DNA from: Synchiropus splendidus
Taxonomy: Eukaryota; Chordata; Actinopteri; Syngnathiformes; Callionymidae
Assembly: GCF_027744825.2 (NCBI RefSeq)
Contig: NW_026527088.1
Coordinates: 62,001 to 126,000 of the forward strand
Direction of reading: 5' to 3'
Length of the DNA stretch: 64,000 nt
The position numbers and the translations under genes were made by a program. Positions 61,441 through 64,000 of the stretch are shown here, one piece after another. The notes under the pieces were generated by a model. The model did not search any database and was not told where the DNA came from. It saw only the letters and a program-made list of their open reading frames with translations. Each line of letters starts with the position of its first letter. The first letter of the stretch is position 1.

Positions 61441-63600
61441 CGCGTTTTACGCATTGTGCCATAACTTTGCAGGGAAGCTTCAGAAAATGAAATTTTCACG
61501 TCCCACTATAGCAGAAAGGGTCTTTCTAGTAGTTGCACATTAAATCTAAGCTGTCAGAAGTGTTGTTCCAAAGTAATCAACATTTTTACGTTTGGCAATT
61601 TGGAAACCACCTTATCTCAGGCTGAAAACGCGTTTTCTGCATTGTGCCATAACTTCTCAGGGAAGCTTCAGAACATGAAATGTTCACCTCCCACTATAGC
61701 AGAAAGGGTCTTTCTAGTAGTTGCACATCAAATCTAAGCTGTCTGAAGTGTTTTTCCAAAGTTATCAACATTTTTATGTTTGGCGTTCCGGAACCCACCT
61801 TATCTCAGGCTGAAAACGCGTTTTCGGCATTGTGCCATAACTTTGCTGGGAAGCTTCAGAACATGAAATTTTCACGTCCCACTATAGCAGAAAGGGTCTT
61901 TCTAGTAGTTGCACATTAAATCTAAGCTGTCAGAAGTGTTGTTCCAAAGTAATCAACATTTTTACGTTTGGCAATTTGGAAACCACCTTATCTCAGGCTG
62001 AAAACGCGTTTTCTGCATTGTGCCATAACTTCTCAGGGAAGCTTCAGAACATGAAATGTTCACCTCCCACTATAGCAGAAAGGGTCTTTCTAGTAGTTGC
62101 ACATCAAATCTAAGCTGTCTGAAGTGTTTTTCCAAAGTTATCAACATTTTTATGTTTGGCGTTCCGGAACCCACCTTATCTCAGGCTGAAAACGCGTTTT
62201 CGGCATTGTGCCATAACTTTGCTGGGAAGCTTCAGAACATGAAATTTTCACGTCCCACTATAGCAGAAAGGGTCTTTCTAGTAGTTGCACATCAAATCTA
62301 AGCTGTCTGAAGTTTTTTTCGAAAGTTATCAACATTTTCACGTTTGCCGTTCCGGAATCGACTTTATCTCAGGATGAAAAATTGTTTTCTGCATTGTCCC
62401 ATAACTTTGCAGGGAAGCTTCAGAACATGAAATTTTCACCTCCCACTATAGCAGAAAGGGTCTTTCTAGTAGTTGCACATCAAATCTAAGCTGTCTGAAG
62501 TGTTTTTCGAAAGTTATGAACATTTTTATGTTTCGCGTTCCGTAATCGACCTTATCTCAGGATGAAAAATCGTTTTCTGCATTGTCCCATAACTTTCCAT
62601 GAGAAGCTTCAGAACATGAAATTTTGACCTCCCACTATAGCAGAAAGGGTCTTTCTAGTAGTTGCACATCAAATCTAAGCTGTCTGAAGTGTTTTTCGAA
62701 AGTTATCAACATTTTTATGTTTGGCGTTCCGGAATCGACCTTATCTCAGGCTGAAAACGCGTTTTACGCATTGTGCCATAACTTCTCAGGGAAGCTTCAG
62801 AACATGAAATGTTCACCTCCCACTATAGCAGAAAGGGTCTTTCTAGTCGTTGCACATCAAATCTAAGCTGTCTGAAGTGTTTTTCCAAAGTTATCAACAT
62901 TTTTATGTTTGGCGTTCCGGAATCGACCTTATCTCAGGCTGAAAACGCGATTCACACATTGTGCCATAACTTTGCAGGGAAGGTTCAGAAAATGAAATTT
63001 TCACCTCCCACTATAGCAGAAAGGGTCTTTCTAGTAGTTGCACATTAAATCTAAGCTGTCTGAAGTGTTGTTCCAAAGTCATCAACATTTTCACGTTTGG
63101 CGTTCCGGAACCCATTTTATCTCAGGATGAAAAACCGGTTTCTGCATTGTCCCATAACTTTCCATGGGAAGCTTCAGAACATGAAATGTTCACCTCCCAC
63201 TATAGCAGAAAGGTTCTTTCTAGTAGATGCACATCAAATCTCAGCTGTCTGAAGTGTTTTTCCAATGTTATCAACATTTTTATGTTTGGCGTTCCAGAAT
63301 CGACTTTATCTCAGGATGAAAATTCATTTTCTGCATTGTCCCATAACTTTCCAGGGAAGCTTCAGAACATGAAATTTTGACCTCCCACTATAGTAGAAAG
63401 GGTCTTTCTAGGAGTTGCACATCAAATCTAAGCAGTCTGAAGTGTTTTTCGAAAGTTATCAACATTTTTATGTTTGGCGTTCCAGAATCGACCTTATCTC
63501 AGGCTGAAAACGCGTTTTACGCATTGTGCCATAACTTTGCAGGGAAGCTTCAGAACATGAAATTTTCACCTCCCACTATAGCAGAAAGGGTCTTTCTCGT
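61441..63600. repeat. Group B domain 4 with a 376-bp two-unit repeat
   Basis: TAAATCTAAGCTGTCAG occurs at 61,541 and 61,917, exactly 376 bp apart, and the two-unit blocks at about 61,485-61,860 and 61,861-62,290 look identical except at their outer edges. Further right are GATGAAAAATTG/GATGAAAAATCG, CATTGTCCC and GAAATGTTCACC units. Confidence 0.88.
62350..62357. other. 8-bp palindrome TTCCGGAA (example)
   Basis: Unit positions 124-131 form a perfect 8-bp palindrome lying 19 bp before the AAAACGCGTTTT palindrome. Common variants are TTCTGGAA and TTCCAGAA, the two transitions expected at its central CpG. Confidence 0.8.
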
Positions 63601-64000
63601 AGTTGCGCATCAAATCTAAGCTGTCTGAAGTGTTTTTCCGAAGTTATCAACATTTTTATGTTTGGCGTTCCGGAATCGTCCTCATGTCAGGCTGAAAACA
63701 CGTTTTCGGAATTGTGCCATAGCTTTACAGGGAAGCTTCCGAACATCGAATTTTCACCTCCCACTATAGCAGAAAGGGTCTTTCTAGTAGTTACACATCA
63801 AATCTTAGCTGTCTGAAGTGTTTTTCCAAAGTTATCAACATTTTTATGTTTGGCGTTCCGGAACCCACCTTATTACAGGCTGTGAGCGCGTTTTCTGCAT
63901 TGTGCCGTAACTTGGGAGGAAAGCTTCAGAATATGAAATTTTCACCTCCCACTAGAGCAGAAAGGGTCTTTCTAGTAGTTGCACATCAAATCTAAGCTGC
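63601..64000. repeat. Group A units at the right edge
   Basis: The last unit (CTTATTACAGG, CTGTGAGCGCG, AACTTGGGAGGAAAGC, CACTAGAGCAG) matches 41,793-42,002 at an offset of 21,997 bp (117 units plus 1 bp). The array continues beyond the window; neither edge of the window shows an end of the satellite. Confidence 0.9.

Larger units (their letters stand above)
1..64000. repeat. 188-bp tandem satellite array, about 340 units
   Basis: Every part of the window aligns to one 188-bp unit in direct orientation. Taking AAGCTT as position 1, the unit runs in order through CAGAACATGAAATTTTC, CACTATAGCAG, AAAGGGTCTTTCTAGTAG, TTGCACATCAAATCTAAG, CTGTCTGAAGTG, TTTTTCCAAAGTTATC, AACATTTTTATGTTTGGCG, TTCCGGAATCGACC, TTATCTCAGGCTG, AAAACGCGTTTTACGC and ATTGTGCCATAACTTTGCAG, ending GGG. 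AAGCTT sites at 33, 16,001, 31,981, 47,937 and 63,921 are separated by 85 units each, with cumulative drift of -12, -12, -36 and -32 bp. The consensus is about 40% G+C. Most units differ from it at several positions. No transposon, gene or inverted segment interrupts the array. The family is not one I recognise. The layout is typical of centromeric or pericentromeric satellite, but location cannot be proved from sequence alone. Confidence 0.98.

Noticed and set aside
1..64000. Recurring plus-strand 60-130-codon frames and minus-strand 61-70-codon frames
   Set aside because: They recur at multiples of 188 bp, end at the conserved TAA after ATCAAATC, and vary exactly as the DNA repeat varies. 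They are by-products of the satellite, not a gene family.
1..64000. CRISPR-like repeat array
   Set aside because: Units are 188 bp, abut directly without unique spacers, and diverge along their whole length.
1..64000. Transposon or retroelement insertions
   Set aside because: Unit register is kept through the window with only -32 bp net drift. No unique stretch, terminal repeat, poly-A tail or protein domain was seen.
1..64000. rRNA, tRNA or histone gene tandem arrays
   Set aside because: The unit has no recognisable 5S, tRNA or histone sequence and is too short for the latter. Only a weak, interrupted Pol III box resemblance exists, reported as a low-interest finding.
1..64000. Telomeric repeats or a boundary to unique chromosome sequence
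   Set aside because: No TTAGGG, TTTAGGG or similar short-repeat run was seen, and satellite continues to both window edges.

Overview
The whole window is one uninterrupted block of eukaryotic satellite DNA. A 188-bp unit is repeated head to tail about 340 times, always in the same orientation. I find no protein gene, RNA gene, transposon or unique sequence. An AAGCTT site marks the start of most units. The sites at 33, 16,001, 31,981, 47,937 and 63,921 lie 85 units apart each time, and the net length drift is only -32 bp over 340 units, so there is no room for an inserted element. The consensus unit is about 40% G+C and has six CpGs packed into its positions 122-164. Those CpGs vary mostly to TpG or CpA, which points to a genome with cytosine methylation (vertebrate- or plant-like). 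Unit length, uniform orientation and layered repeats fit a centromeric or pericentromeric array. I do not recognise the satellite and cannot name the species.

The units fall into two interleaved groups. Group A (for example with CTCC or CACC after the GAAATTTT box, TTTGCAGGG, TTCCAAAG) fills about 1-19.4 kb, 35.6-42.5 kb, most of 44.6-57 kb and 59.6-61.4 kb. Group B (GAAATGTTCACC, TTCTCAGGG, GATGAAAAATCG, CATTGTCCC, GTTGTTCC) fills about 19.4-35.6 kb, 42.5-44.6 kb, 48.0-48.6 kb, 57.0-59.6 kb and 61.4-63.6 kb.

On top of the monomers are multi-unit (higher-order) repeats. From the left: a 2-, 3- and 6-unit cluster at 1.3-3.1 kb; a 7-unit repeat (1,316 bp, two copies) at 5.0-7.6 kb, with a 5-unit partial copy before it; a 14-16-unit repeat with copies A, B, C (deleted) and D (rearranged) at 7.9-18.3 kb; an apparently perfect 940-bp 5-unit duplication at 22.3-24.2 kb; a 17-18-unit repeat at 25.0-31.6 kb followed by two shortened copies to 34.0 kb; a 10-14-unit repeat at 37.3-41.1 kb; a 7-unit pair at 46.4-48.0 kb; a remnant of the 7.9-18.3 kb repeat at 49.4-50.8 kb; a 9-10-unit repeat at 52.2-55.7 kb; and 2-unit repeats at 36.1, 38.4 and 61.5 kb. 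Several blocks share private variants across 13-59 kb, which suggests long-range exchange as well as local unequal crossing-over.

The short open reading frames that recur through the window are by-products of the repeat: 188 is not a multiple of three, and a conserved TAA follows the ATCAAATC box in each unit. Block boundaries were found by eye from diagnostic variants and are good to roughly 20-50 bp.
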